Below are positions 1 through 11,829 of a DNA stretch of 64,000 bases, piece by piece. How positions within the stretch are numbered: the first letter of the stretch is position 1; each line of letters opens with the position of its first letter. The notes under the pieces were generated by a model. The model did not search any database. It saw only the letters and a program-made list of their open reading frames with translations, and had not been told where the DNA came from. The position numbers were made by a program, and so were the translations under genes. The stretch spans positions 4,707,244 to 4,771,243 of the forward strand of contig JACMZG010001913.1 of the NCBI GenBank assembly GCA_018340805.1. The letters are read 5' to 3'. Source of the DNA: Microvelia longipes. Lineage: Eukaryota > Arthropoda > Insecta > Hemiptera > Veliidae.

Positions 1-1260
1 CAGAGATATAATTTCTACTTGAACAATTAATGGACATGGCAAACTTACATATAGTTGAGGTGATGCCTTGATATTATGATCATGACACCAACTATTAAAT
101 GTTTACAAGCTTTGTCATATATAGTCCGCCTGTTTTTGCGATTTCTTTTATAGTACGCACATGATATGCGCTCCTAAATAAGCGATAGTGTTCAAGGAGA
201 TTACTTTAGATAAGTTAATGGTGCACACAATATTTGTAAGTGAAGGATGACCTAGATTCTTGATCGAAGGTTATTTCGTCATCCTAATTATTCCCTCATA
301 CTCTGATCACGAATGTGGAAATGTTGTATGTGCGCTCGTAGTAGAAACTCACAGTGTAATTATAGTGTTTAATCCCATTCATAAATACGTTAGCATAGGT
401 GTTTTACATAAATCAGTCTGTATTTATAAAACGGTGATCCAACTGAGCTAAGGCTTACTATAACATGCATGAAAATTATAGCATTGTTGATTAATCGATC
501 TATAACTCTGTTGTGGCGAAAAGAGAGACAATAAAATAATGATGTTGTCATAAATCTCTTTGTAAAGATCGCGATATATTTTTGAATTCACAATAAAACT
601 CCTTAGGCTCATCGCAGGTCATTTATATTTTGTATTTGTTTTAGCTCGTTATATAATTTAGAAAATTACGTGATATGTAGTTTTAATAAACTTTATTTAT
701 TATATAACAATGGATTGCTGAATACTATCATGTACATTATTAGTGTCTTTACTGTAAAATGATTACTAAGATTTTGATTTAATAGATTCATGGCATATTA
801 TCGTATTTTATTCAGACTTTGAACCAATTCATATTAAAAATTATTATTTCAATTGTAAATTATCTCTTTTCCACACAATACTTATTATTCAAGACATTTA
901 TTATGGTAATCCTATTAGATATTAATATTAAAAAAAACATTAAAGGTATAATTATGACTCAGTGTCACGGAAAATTATGTCTATTTATTAAATATAAGAT
1001 TGAATTATGAGGCAACTGTTACTTTTATTACCAATATGACCTAGGCCAAGTTGAATTAAGCATACTATTTATTACTCCCTATCACTTAGTTTCCTAAATC
1101 TATTGGTGAGAGTTGTAAATTGTATATACTCATATAACGCTCTCTCTGTAAACTTTGTGACATTAAATTTCATTAATAATTTATTTATAATACTGTTCTG
1201 GATGATGATTATATTTATTCATTATGTATTAATATTAAGAATAATCAAATGTGTTAATAA
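1..1260. other. AT-rich DNA, nothing recognised
   Basis: Short chance open frames only (longest 63 codons). No tandem repeat, no inverted repeat and no similarity to the other families in this window was noticed. Confidence 0.5.
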
Positions 1261-3900
1261 ATAGTATTCAGTGGCGCGCTCGACACGAAATATGTAGATG
1301 AGATGGGACGAAGTTTTCTATTATACTGCTCGCTAGATAATGTTTCGTAATATCAAAAAGATAAAATATAGAAGATACATTTTACTTTCAATTATATTTA
1401 TCAAGACTTGTAATAATATATTTAAGCCTCTTGATATGTCTCACTTGATGAGATGTAAATTAAATTAGCCTATGTGACTGTCTGCCATCCCTATGTACTC
1501 CGTCTGACGTCTCGATCCACGAGTCATGGTTGGCAGTGGGAAAGCCCCAACTGAGGAAGTTTATATTATAAGTAAGCCTGGAAATACTTCTCTTGTGTGT
1601 AGCTTCGCGTGCCAATCTCACCACGACCAGGCGCGTCGACTAAGTGCGCAGTCTCTGGATCCTGCACAACTGTGATTGTCGAGGGCTGATCCTCTCGTTG
1701 AAAAGGGGATGGAGACTACTTAGGGTGAAGGTGGCGTACTTATATTCGTCCGATTCGCGCTCAGTGAATCCGGTGGACTTACTCCAATTATACCCGATAA
1801 ACTAGACTCAATAAGAAAAAAATTTATATGGATGTCTCGTTTCGAAACTTCACAGTGGATACATGTTTGTTTAAGTATGTATCAGCTTTCACATTTTCCG
1901 GCTTTAATTGATCCTAATATGAGGCACTCAGTTCATAGTACTAAATCTCTCCATTTTGACTCGTTAATATCGTTCCTTTTCTTGCTATAATGTATTATTT
2001 GACTCAATTTAGTCGCGAACCGCGGTTGAGCTGAGTAATGAACCATGAATACTAAAATTTACTTTCAGCTCCATATGTGATTCAGTGTTTCTCCTATTGA
2101 TTTTAAACGCAAACTAACTACTACCAATGCTCAGTGATATCAAGTTTTACCGCCAAATTGGATTTGTACACTAATGCAGCTGATCACCGATGTGTAACAC
2201 TCAGGCACTACAACTTAGTGCTCTCTTGTAAGTAAGGCCTTGTTTCGGAGGCCGACTCGTATTTCATTATGATCTAGTTCTCGTACACGACTCTAATAGC
2301 GCTAACGAAACATGTGGTGGGGGTGCTAAATCCGATTCCGGATTCGGGTGCTCTCTATTTCTCAGCGACTCCGGCCGACCGCTCTCTTTTTGACTGTTTT
2401 TAAAAATTTTAGGTCGATGGCAGTTACTCGAGTGGTGGAACTGCTGGCTTAGTGAGTGTTCGTATTACGTTCGATGCGTAGACCCCAGGAGATTTTGGCG
2501 GACGTTTCGGGGTTTAAAATTACATGGATCTATAAACCGGTGTATCTCTGGGTACGAAGTAGTGTGGCAACACACACAGGTGCGCAAGGCGAGCCGCGTT
2601 GAGTGGTAAGACTGGATCTTTAGTACAAAATTGTGCTAATTCCTGTCTAGGTCGCCGGTGACTATACACACGCCTTGGTGCCCGGCTACGCGACTCGCGC
2701 TCAAACTAGCGGGACACATCGCGGCGCAGCTCACACATCACATGGACACACAGATACATTTAGACGAATGGCCAATCGTGATGTCGAACCGTGCTTGCGA
2801 CTTCGACGGCTTATATGCTATGACTACTGCGAGCATGTCTTTTCCCGTGTGCTCTCACTCTACTGTCTCGATGCCTCGACACGTCTCTTTGTTGGGACCT
2901 GTGGCAACAGCACCACTACGGTGGTCTTTTCCGTGACCGACGTGGCCTATCACCCATGGCCCTGTTATATTAATGAGGTGGGAAAATCGACGGGTTGCAT
3001 AAAATTGTTACCAATTGGCGTCTTAGGGTTTGAAGGGCTTTCCATAGGGCACGCTCGGATACGTGCAGTGTAGCTGGGCGCGACATTTAGCGCACTCTGT
3101 GTGTTCCGCTCTCAAGATCCTAAACTACGACTCAGGCCACCAAACGAATTATAGCGCAACACAGACGCGAGTAGACATGGCCGGATTCAAAAAAAGACGA
3201 TGACTGACTGATAACAAATATTCGCCAGTGAACAGACAATAAAAGCGGAGATGAGTAAACGCTAGACACGAAAAGGCAAACAAACACCGTTAACGTGCAG
3301 CGAGAGAGGTTGCAAACTCCGCGACACGACAGATAACGTGTCTCATATACTTTTGGGTGTCTCGATGTGTGGTGTGTCTATTTTAACTGAAAGGCCAAGA
3401 ATCAAAGGGACACGCATGGGGGTTAATAACTATTTAATTTTGGAAATTTCAGCTATAAGCTTGGAGAGACATTTCATAACAGTACAGGACACACCTGAGC
3501 CTCTAGAATAGAGACTCACCACACGTGCGTTCTACACCTATGAGGCCATTTGTAGAGACTACCAGTCTTTTACTCTCACACAACAGCTTGTGGCGTATGC
3601 GTACCTGAGGGTTGCATGGTACGACTCTTAAGTTTAATTAAGGAGTCTCTTTGCTGTCTAGGACACACGATATGAAGGTGTGTTAGTTAACGGACCGCGT
3701 CGGCGTGGCTTTTGATGGATCGGCTCGCATATTAATTTACGCTCTCTCAAGGATCTCAAACACGAAGAGGCTATTGTGTGTGTGATATGCTTACTCTTTA
3801 TTTCCGCATCCAGCACTTTATTGTGTGTGGCTGTAGTCGAGCGTATCCTGTGTGCTCATTTTAATAACTCGCCAAATGATAATAATAAATACGTCAAAAC
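1260..3900. other. GC/CpG-richer non-repetitive block
   Basis: Base composition changes visibly here: CpG-containing words (GCGCG, CCGCGG, TCGACG) become common, as do GTGTCT, GAGACT and CACAC words, and microsatellites are absent. The longest open frames (2658-2936 and 2675-3073, plus strand) overlap in different frames and resemble no protein I know, so I do not call a gene. GGATCTTTAGTAC at 2616-2628 resembles part of the satellite unit that begins at 4069. The block could be an old insertion, a diverged GC-rich element or a poorly polished assembly stretch. Confidence 0.4.
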
Positions 3901-4068
3901 ATTTACGTCCTGCATATTATTCTTTTTAAATTTTATTTAATTTTAATTATTTAATTAATATTAAGATATACATCATATTACAAAGTAAACTATAGTAAAA
4001 GCAAACTACAAAAGGTACTAGCAAACTATACTAAAAGAGGCATAACCTATCTTAATTCATTGAGAAGG

Positions 4069-5070
4069 CTAGAATCTTTAGTACCACACTACACTTTATG
4101 CTAGATCTTTAGTACTACACTACACTTTATGCTAGATCTTTTGTACCACACTACACTCAATGCTAGATCTTTAGTACCACACTACCTCAATGCTAGTACC
4201 ACACTAACTCATGCAGTCTTTAGTACCGACACAAAACTCTATGCTAGATTCTTTTAGTACCCACACTACACTCTATGCTAGATCTTTTCAGTACCACACT
4301 ACACTCTATGCTAGATCTTTAGGTACCCACCACAACTCTATGCTAGATCTTTAGTACCACACTACACTCTATGCTTAGATCTTTAGTACCACACTACACT
4401 TATGCTAGATCTTTTAGTTCACACTACATTATGCTAGATCTTTTAGTACCACACAAAACTCTATGCTAGATCTTTAGTACCTCACTACACTCTATTCTAG
4501 ATCTTTAGTACCACACAACACTTTATGCTAGATCTTTAGTACCACACTACATTCAATGCTAGATCTTTAGGTACCACACTACACTCTATGCTAGATCTTT
4601 AGTGCCATACAAAACTCTATGCTAGATCTTTAGTACCACACTACACTCTATGCTAGATCTTTAGTTACCACCCAACACTCTATGCTAGATCTTTAGTACC
4701 ACCTGCCTTTAGACTACGTATGCTAGATCTTAGCATCAGACTACACTCTATTCTAATCTTTAGTACCACACCACCTCTATGCTAGATCTTTAGTACCACA
4801 CTACACTCTATGCTAGATCTTTAGTACCACACTACACTGTATGCTAGATCTTAGCATCAGACCTACATGCTAGATCTTTAGTAACCACACTACACTCTAT
4901 GCTAGATTTTAGTACCACCACTACATTTCTTGCTAGTCTTTTAGTACCACACTTACACTGTATGCTAGATTAATGCATCATGACTACACTCTATGCTAGA
5001 TCTTTAGTACCACACTACACTGTTACTGCTAGATGTCTTAGTACCAGACTACACTCTATGCTAGATCTTA
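4069..5070. repeat. Satellite array, unit about 31 bp
   Basis: About 32 head-to-tail copies of a unit beginning TGCTAGATCTTTAGTACCAC and continuing with an ACTACACTCTA end. Copies differ mainly by one-base insertions and deletions (extra T in the CTTT run, extra C in the ACC run) rather than substitutions. A looser GCAAACTATA motif repeat precedes it at about 3999-4030. Confidence 0.93.
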
Positions 5071-5199
5071 TTAACCATCACTTATATGAACTAGTAATTT
5101 GACAAACTGATATAGCGCATCAACCATGTGACTCCGAAGGGGCTTTTTAGCGCCGACGCCGTGTGTAATATTAAACTAAACTAAATAAATTATTTTCTT

Positions 5200-5545
5200 G
5201 AAGTACCCCGTGCCCTTTTAGTAACCCCTCTTTTAATAAAACAATCTCAAACGAAAGTTAAATAAGAATTACAAAAAGTAAAACGGACTGAAAAAACTTA
5301 AAGATGTTTACCTTGAAGAAGACAAGTCTTAAAACTTTTAATGAAATTAAAACTCAGGATCAACTCCAGGGAAATCCGCCTCGAGAAATAGAAATGACAA
5401 ACCTAGAAATACAAGGAGAAAACTCAGGTAACGTGTCTCTCGGAACTGTTCCTCGCCTTATCGGGTTCACTATGTTCATGGCCTTCTATGTTCGGACTCG
5501 CTTTGCTCGTCTTCAGAATATGAAAATTACCTAATTTATAATATA
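5200..5545. mobile_element. Rep-A terminal fragments
   Basis: A GTACCCCGTGCCC end at 5203-5216 (plus orientation) is followed by TTCGGACTCGCT and TTCAGAATATG around 5490-5523. The latter matches the inverted Rep-A end at 54900-54940. The open frame at 5304-5534 (76 codons) ends in this Rep-A sequence and is not called as a gene. Confidence 0.5.
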
Positions 5546-5880
5546 GTCCTATTGCATTTATGCCAAAAATTTGAAACCAGGATGTCAACTGAATTATCTA
5601 TTTAAGGTGACTTATCCATATAAATTATCTGAATTATCCATTTCAGGTAATTTATACATATAAATTATCTGAATTATCTATTTAAGGTGATTTATCCATA
5701 TAAATTATCTGAATTATCTATTTAAGGTGATTTATTCATATAAATTATCTGAATTATTTATTTAAGGTGATTTATTCATATAAATTATGTGAATTATCCA
5801 TTTCAGGTGATTCATACATATAAATTATCTGAATTATCTATTTAAGGTGATTTATCCATATAAATTATCTGAATTAATCA
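5546..5880 (+). mobile_element. Rep-A 5' fragment containing a 40-bp minisatellite
   Basis: GAAACCAGGAT followed by GAATTATC at 5572-5598 matches the start region of the full Rep-A copy at 16080-16110 (GAAACCAGGATTAAACTGG, then AATTATCCGTTTC). The element then dissolves into the 40-bp array instead of continuing. Confidence 0.6.
5591..5876. repeat. Minisatellite, exact 40-bp period, 7 copies
   Basis: Units begin GAATTATCTATTTAAGGTGA and run through TTATCCATATAAATTATCT. The period is exactly 40 bp throughout and copies differ only by a few substitutions, unlike the indel-rich arrays elsewhere. The unit derives from the GAATTATCC...TTTCAGG segment of Rep-A. Confidence 0.95.
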
Positions 5881-5884
5881 TAGT

Positions 5885-5965
5885 GATAGAGATAGTCTGA
5901 ATTGATCATCCTGAATGACGTGGTACGCAGAATTTTTATCCCTCTCATAAAAATCCTATCATTAT
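5885..5965 (-). mobile_element. SINE-B 3' fragment
   Basis: On the minus strand the segment GAGAGGGATAAAAATTCTG followed by CGTACCACGTC matches the 3' part of the tRNA-derived SINE at 38205-38395. The tRNA-like head is missing. Confidence 0.6.
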
Positions 5966-6094
5966 ATGTTTACACGTTTTTAAACAATTAAACTAAAAGT
6001 TTATTCATTTTTATCACTTTATAAATAACTTATAAATATCTTATTTAATTTTATCTCCACCACCAAGAGGAGGGGGAAGGCGAATTTCATATTT

Positions 6095-6170
6095 GGAGGA
6101 TGAGCGTAGCGAATTCGATGTGATGAGGAAAAGTTCCGAGGTACCCCGTACCCGATTTTTTATATTCTTT
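6095..6170 (+). mobile_element. Rep-A 3' terminal fragment
   Basis: GAGGATGAGCGTAGCGAAT leads to GGTACCCCGTACCCGA and a T run, the same terminus as at 16680-16745 and 37500-37555. A second isolated terminus lies at 8160-8210. Confidence 0.65.
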
Positions 6171-6216
6171 TACAAATTTAAATGCTTTTTATTATTTTTA
6201 ATAAACATTCTATCTA

Positions 6217-6668
6217 TATCATTTTGATACTACCGAGTTTTGTAAAACATGAATAGTTGACACAATATAATTGTGCGAGAGACACCAAGGAAATGTAACA
6301 AGCAAAATGCAATGCTACATCTGGGAACTGTTCCATCATCCGACATTCGTCATACTTGATGGCTCGACATAATGTCATGTCCCACTCTGTTTCGTTACGT
6401 CTTACTCATCAGGGCGCCGACAGAGCCTGAACTCAATCTGACCTTCAATTAATTCCGAAGAATATAATGTGAAGTACTTACCAGAGACGAGCAGTGCTCT
6501 CTTACCGCCATCATTACATGGCAAGCAAAACATATATCATTTTTTGATACTACCGGGTTTTGCAAAACATGAATAGTTGACACAATATAATTGTGCGAGA
6601 GACACCAAGAAAATGTAACAAGCAAAATGCAATGCTATATCTGGGAACTGTTCCATCATCCGACATTC
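6217..6668. mobile_element. Rep-E: direct pair of 130-bp segments with a unique middle
   Basis: The segment starting GATACTACCGAGTTTTG and including GTTGACACAATATAATTGTG occurs at about 6225-6345 and again at 6545-6668 in the same orientation, about 93-95% alike by eye. Between them is about 200 bp (CATAATGTCATGTCCCACTC and on). The third copy at 23690-23960 carries the middle in inverted order, so the family has terminal segments around an invertible core. The open frame at 6591-6896 runs out of this repeat and is not a gene. Confidence 0.7.
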
Positions 6669-7053
6669 TATCATTCAAAAATTAATTTTTTGATAATAAC
6701 CTACAGAAGAGTATTGTCACATTCCACCCTCCATCTGATGTCAGTGGCATTCTTGTTAAATTCGCTTAACAATGTCTTTTCACCATTTAGTAAAAATGTA
6801 CCTCTTATAATAAGAATTGCCTTATTTTGTGTACTATTATTATATATAAGTAAAATAAAGATTTATTATTGTTATATTTTTTCTACTAGTAATTAAAAAA
6901 TATTCCGTGGATTAATTAATAAGCCCTGAACACATAACATTCACAATATCCGTAAACGGTAAATCTTAAAGTGTTTTTAAGATTCGCCCAACCTAGTCCA
7001 TTTCTTCCTATCCCATGCTGTCCTTTGCCAAGTTTCCTGTTCTTATATTCATA
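6669..7053. other. AT-rich spacer
   Basis: Unique-looking DNA between Rep-E and the mariner-type element. Only short frames are open. Confidence 0.4.
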
Positions 7054-7055
7054 TA

Positions 7056-7652
7056 CAGGGTGTCCACGGATGGAGTTGCCTATACGTGTAAATGACAAAA
7101 AATTACATTTTTCGACAAAAAGTCACTCTTTATAAAAATTTTGCTTGTTTTGAAACGAAGATTGAGCAGACTAAAAGTTTCGTACCATGAACCCAGTACC
7201 CAAAATGTACAATTTTTTAAAATTCGCCAAGAAATAAGTAGGTCTAATTTTGATTTTACGACAAAAAGTTATTCTTCAAAAAGTCCCTTATTTTTTTTTT
7301 TAAATCAATTTATGCAATAAAAACATGACAATCATTTTTCACCATTAATTAAATTTTTTTTATTCATTTGTTTTTATGTTTTTTTTTTTATTTTGTTTTG
7401 ATTTAATGAAAACACAAAATCAGCTGATTAATTAATTAATAATAAATGTAAACAAACTACATATTAAATTTGTTCTAATAAAATTTTAAAAAAATTGTAC
7501 ATTTTGGGTACTGGGTACATGGTACGAAATTTTTAGTCTACTCAATCTTCGTTTCAAAACAAGCAAAAATTTTTATAAAGAGTGACTTTTTGTCGAAAAA
7601 TGTAATTTTTTGTCATTTACACGTATAGGCAACTCCATCCGTGGACACCCTG
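7056..7652. mobile_element. Mariner-type MITE with about 150-bp terminal inverted repeats
   Basis: The termini are CAGGGTGTCCACGGATGGAG and its reverse complement, flanked on both sides by TA (7054-7055 and 7653-7654), the Tc1/mariner target duplication. The inverted repeats extend inward about 150 bp (to GTACCCAAAATGTACAATTT on the left and its mirror on the right) with few mismatches. The core is AT-rich and non-coding with a T/A-run spacer, and no transposase catalytic region is present, so it is non-autonomous. The frames at 6916-7098 and 7573-7776 are read-throughs of the inverted repeats. Confidence 0.9.
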
Positions 7653-7654
7653 TA

Positions 7655-10240
7655 TACATTCTACAGTGAAATGTTGTATTCAGAATTCCGCTATTTGGTA
7701 TTAACTTTGAAGCAACAGTGCTCAAAAAAATAAGACGACAGGTGAGGCCCACCAGGGTCTTATTAATATTTTCCAAAAGGAGCTCTTAGGTAGACCGTAC
7801 CAATTATAAACTTTTCTCTTCCTCGGGTGAATAAATAATTCACTCGGAAAAAATCCAGCCTCTTTTCCAAGGTTTTTTTCTTATTTTAAATCTGAATGGA
7901 AATAATTCAGTTTTTGTGAAGAAGAAATATTGAATTCATTTTGCCACTTTTTAAGATATGTTTTTAATTGAAAAAGAAAATGAAGAATTGTAATGAGTGG
8001 GGAGGAGTGGTAGGAGGAAGGGGGTAGTGTTAATTTTATAGGAAGTGAATAGAGAATTTATAGCTCGCTGTTTTGGACGTCAAATTGTTTGGCTCTAACT
8101 GGTCTTGTTTGTAAACTTATAGTAATATAGAAATTGAACAAAATTGAAGCGTAGAAAATCTGATGTGATGAGGAAAAGTTTTGAGGTGCCCCGTACCCGA
8201 TTTTTTTCTAAATACTTTAAAATACATATCTGTCTACATACAAGTCTTTATCTCGTTTCACTTAACACATTGAATATTGTCCTTGTCGTATGAGAGGACA
8301 AACCGGAGCTCATCGTATTAAGATGATAAAACTTTCAGCTCGGTAGAATAATATACTATAATTTGTTACTACGAAACGTTTAATTACTAATTTCAAACCT
8401 GGTACCGTAACATATTTTAACTAAGTTTTAAATTAAACAGAACAAAAAGAGCATTCGTTTAAACTCTAATCAGATTTTGAACAACCTAAATTATTCAACC
8501 CTAAAAATTATCGAGTTATCTAGGAGCTCGACTACTCGGAGTAAACCTGTATGAGGTTCTCCTACGTGATTCAAATTCTCAAAATGTGAACCCCCGAGTA
8601 GATTATGATTACACTATACAGTAAGGGAAAAAATTAGAAAATTAACTTTCAAACTGTTTGACATTAACTCTCTTTTATCTCTAATAATTAAGTTAGTTTT
8701 GGAATACCAAACTTAAATTTGGTCATAACTTTGTTATTACGGGTGATTAATACCATGGTGCTAAACTTAAGGTTAAAATCATATTTCCTGTTCTGATTAA
8801 TTTTCCTAAATTATAAATATATTGGTAATCCGTCCAAATTAAGATATGATTTAGTCTTTAAAACCTAGAGTTATCTCTTTAAGCAAATTTAAGCAAATCG
8901 TCTCTTCAGACGAAGATAAGGAGTAATTCACGTTCCCCTCTTGAGGTGAATTTAATGAACATAACATTGTATTCGTTTTCGAGTCGCTGCTGTGGGATAA
9001 TAACTATTTTCCTTACGTCTATTTTCTCATGAGGCGAAGCTGGCAAAAAAAATGCATATTTATAACTTGTTTATAAATCATTCAAATACTACTAGTTATA
9101 ACTCTTGATGCTTAGCTGAGGGAAATAATAATTGTTTTCCTCCCGAACTAAGTCTCTCTAACTAAATCTCTCTAACTCTCTCGGCCAAGCCGTGAGAGTT
9201 GACAAAAGTAGTGAATGTAAAAGAGATACTGTGACATGAAGCGCTCGTGATACGCTTTAAGAGCTCAGATTTGATATTTTATTATTTTTTTAATTTCTAA
9301 GTTATCAAGTTTTATTCTAAGTCCTTATAAAGACTACAACAATATTTTAACAAACTTATTAACTAACAAAGTTGAATTTAAAGTTTAAACTTTTTAATTG
9401 TTTAAAGAAAACATAATCTCATTCGCCACACTGATTTCTCAACTGGGTTTTTGAAAAATTAAAAATCTTGGACTTGAAAAGCTTTTAAAGAAATAATTGA
9501 CTTAGAGTTTGATAATCTACTTAAAGTGTCACTTAAAGTAAGTTGAGTGAAAATTTTTATGACTCTTTAAAAGTTTCCCTTTTAATTAGCGATTTTTATG
9601 TATTATTTATTTACTTATTTTTTTTTAAATCGATTACATATTTTTTAGAATTGAATCAATTGAAGAGTTCCTAATCCGAGATTTCAATCACAGCTTAGGT
9701 GTAGTTTGTTAAAATTCCAAACATCTGATAGGATCCAAAGTATGATCCAAAAGAATAGCATATTAAAAATAAATTTATATAATTAAAGTTTTAGATGATA
9801 AAAATTGTTGTCTAAAAAGTATTAAACAGAAAGAAATAAACAGCTTAACACAAATAAATTGAAGATTCAGACATAACAACTTGACCGATAGCACTTTTTA
9901 GTTTTTTTAACCATAAAACCCGGTAAAACGATCTTAATAAATAGTATTTTATGTTACAAGACTGTAAAGAAGGTGTTGTTCTTACCGTGCCGACTATATT
10001 TATTGTCGAGCGAAGCGAGACATTAAATGTGCTATTTTTTTGGGGCGTAGTTATAGTAAACAACTATTTAGAAGAAAACTTCTTTCTATTGACTCGTTGG
10101 CCAAAAGTTTCAATGCTGGCGGCGTATTTTCAATGTCTGAATCACTATCCATGATTAATCACATGATACTAAATAATTAATTACTCACTTTCCGAAAATA
10201 ACAAAACTTCGGTAACAAAAATTTTCAATTATTTATTTGC
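7655..10240. other. Unique AT-rich DNA with one Rep-A end
   Basis: The only recognised piece is a Rep-A terminus at 8160-8210 (GGTGCCCCGTACCCGA then T run). GTCGAGCGAAGCGAGAC at 10004-10020 is another copy of the palindromic word seen in Rep-A and Rep-B. No convincing coding segment was seen. Confidence 0.4.
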
Positions 10241-10780
10241 TTTGAATAATACTAATATAGAAGGAGCACAGAACCGTAAACACAATGTAATTCTACTGAT
10301 AACATGAAAGCCGGTTGACTGGTGGTCATAAGTAGAGGTACCATCCTAACAACAAAAAATTATTTTATAAATGTGTTATAAATATCCACTACTGAAAAAA
10401 GATCTTAACTAACGAATAAAATAACTTAAAAACCTTGCTACGCACTTAATACAATCGGTCTTAGATAGCAAAAGGATAGCGGAATACAAGAATCTACATT
10501 TAGTTGACGAGGACTACTATTAATATAATTTTAATTAAGAACGTTAAACTACATTTTAAAGTGCTTAAAATATTGTAATGCACCGACATTTATATTATTA
10601 TTTTATGATTAATCAATCATTAATTCATAATAAAGCATAATAATTCAGCAACCGGAAGTATTGCAAATTTTTTTATAAGAAAATTGTATATTGTTAGGGT
10701 GGCAGCATTACTTAGTTGCACCAGTCAACCCGCTTTCGTGATATCAGTAGTGCTCCTTCTATATATTGCATTATACTAAG
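10241..10780. mobile_element. Rep-D copy 1, terminal inverted repeats
   Basis: The left end AATAATACTAATATAGAAGG with GAAAGCCGGTTGACTGGT at 10307-10324 is mirrored at the right by ACCAGTCAACCCGCTTTCGT and CTCCTTCTATATATTGCATTAT. A second copy lies at 15172-15712. The interior is non-coding, so this is a non-autonomous DNA-transposon-like element of unassigned superfamily. Confidence 0.85.
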
Positions 10781-10984
10781 TTTATTTGATAAAAAAAAGA
10801 AGAACAAGGAAGGTTAGACAAAGGTTTTATTATATATTAGCGCCTACCTAGTAGATATTTTAGGAACTTTACCAGCGACAGTAAAATACCTTTTTTACTA
10901 TCGCAGACATTAGACATTAAAAAAACTACGAAACTGTTGTACGGTAAAAACGCATTTCACCTACTTTTAGCGAATTTCCTTTGG

Positions 10985-11070
10985 GACAAAATTCGCTAAT
11001 GGGATAGGCGTCATGGCGGAATTCGAACCTCGGACCACGACACAAATCCGTTTCAGAGGTCCCTAATAGA
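10985..11070 (-). mobile_element. Possible SINE remnant with a tRNA B-box
   Basis: Minus-strand GAGGTTCGAATTCCG at about 11018-11032 resembles an RNA polymerase III B box (GGTTCGANTCC). No convincing A box or cloverleaf can be drawn, so it may be a decayed SINE or chance. Confidence 0.25.
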
Positions 11071-11086
11071 AAAAAAAAATTTCGCA

Positions 11087-11091
<5 letters not shown>

Positions 11092-11153
<62 letters not shown>

Positions 11154-11164
11154 TATATATATAT
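11092..11164. repeat. (TA)n microsatellite
   Basis: A nearly pure TA run with one phase switch (TAATA). Confidence 0.97.
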
Positions 11165-11179
11165 GTATTTCTTGACACT

Positions 11180-11745
11180 TTCTTGTAAACACTCTATCTT
11201 TCGAACGGATTAATATTTTTTAACCAAACTTGGTACAAAAATCAACCTTGAGGAGGACACGAACCCTATTGAAAACCAGGTTTTTGTGACGTCATTAACC
11301 CGGTTTGCTGAGTCAGCGAAATTTTCAAAAAATCGGCAAAATTCAGATTTAATATTTTTTGCCGCGAAAAAGGTTAATAGTTATGTTTTTTGAGACGCTG
11401 AATCGAATGAAACCGGTCCAAAGTCGATACGACCACTCTAAGTGACCTAAAAATCGAAAAAACCATTGTAAATTACCAAAAACCAAAATTTATGTCGATA
11501 AAAAATAAATTTCGAGTAGGGTGTCGTTTTCTATGTAATTTTGGGCGCTGAATCGAATGAAACCGGTCCGAAGACGATACGACCACTTTAAGTTACCAAA
11601 AAGTCGAAAAAACCACAAAAAATATAGAAAACCAACATTACGGTCGTTAAAAATTAAATTTCGAGAAGGGTGTCGTTTTCAATGTTTTTTGGGCTTCTGA
11701 GTTGAATGGCAGTGGTCCGGAGTCAATACGACCACTCAAACTCAA
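11180..11745. repeat. Dispersed repeat with about 150-bp tandem units
   Basis: CGCTGAATCGAATGAAACCG recurs at 11396 and 11546, and a diverged form follows near 11695. Each is followed by TACGACCACT and a TTTCGAG...GGGTGTCGTTTTC segment. About 2.4 units are present, preceded by a 200-bp head containing TGACGTCATTAACCCGG. A related head fragment in inverse orientation seems to lie at 14840-14920. Confidence 0.75.
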
Positions 11746-11829
11746 GGTACCTGGGTTCACATCCTGGAAGGGCCGATAATTTTTTATCGTTTTTTTTTTT
11801 TACTAAATATAAGTTTACACTAGAAAATA

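Noticed and set aside
2658..3073. Overlapping 92- and 132-codon frames in the CpG-rich block
   Set aside because: Two different frames are open over the same DNA, no motif is recognisable, and higher GC alone lengthens chance frames.
5304..5534. 76-codon frame MFTLKKTSLKTFNEIKTQDQ onward
   Set aside because: Its second half is antisense Rep-A sequence; the first half has a plausible composition but no independent support.
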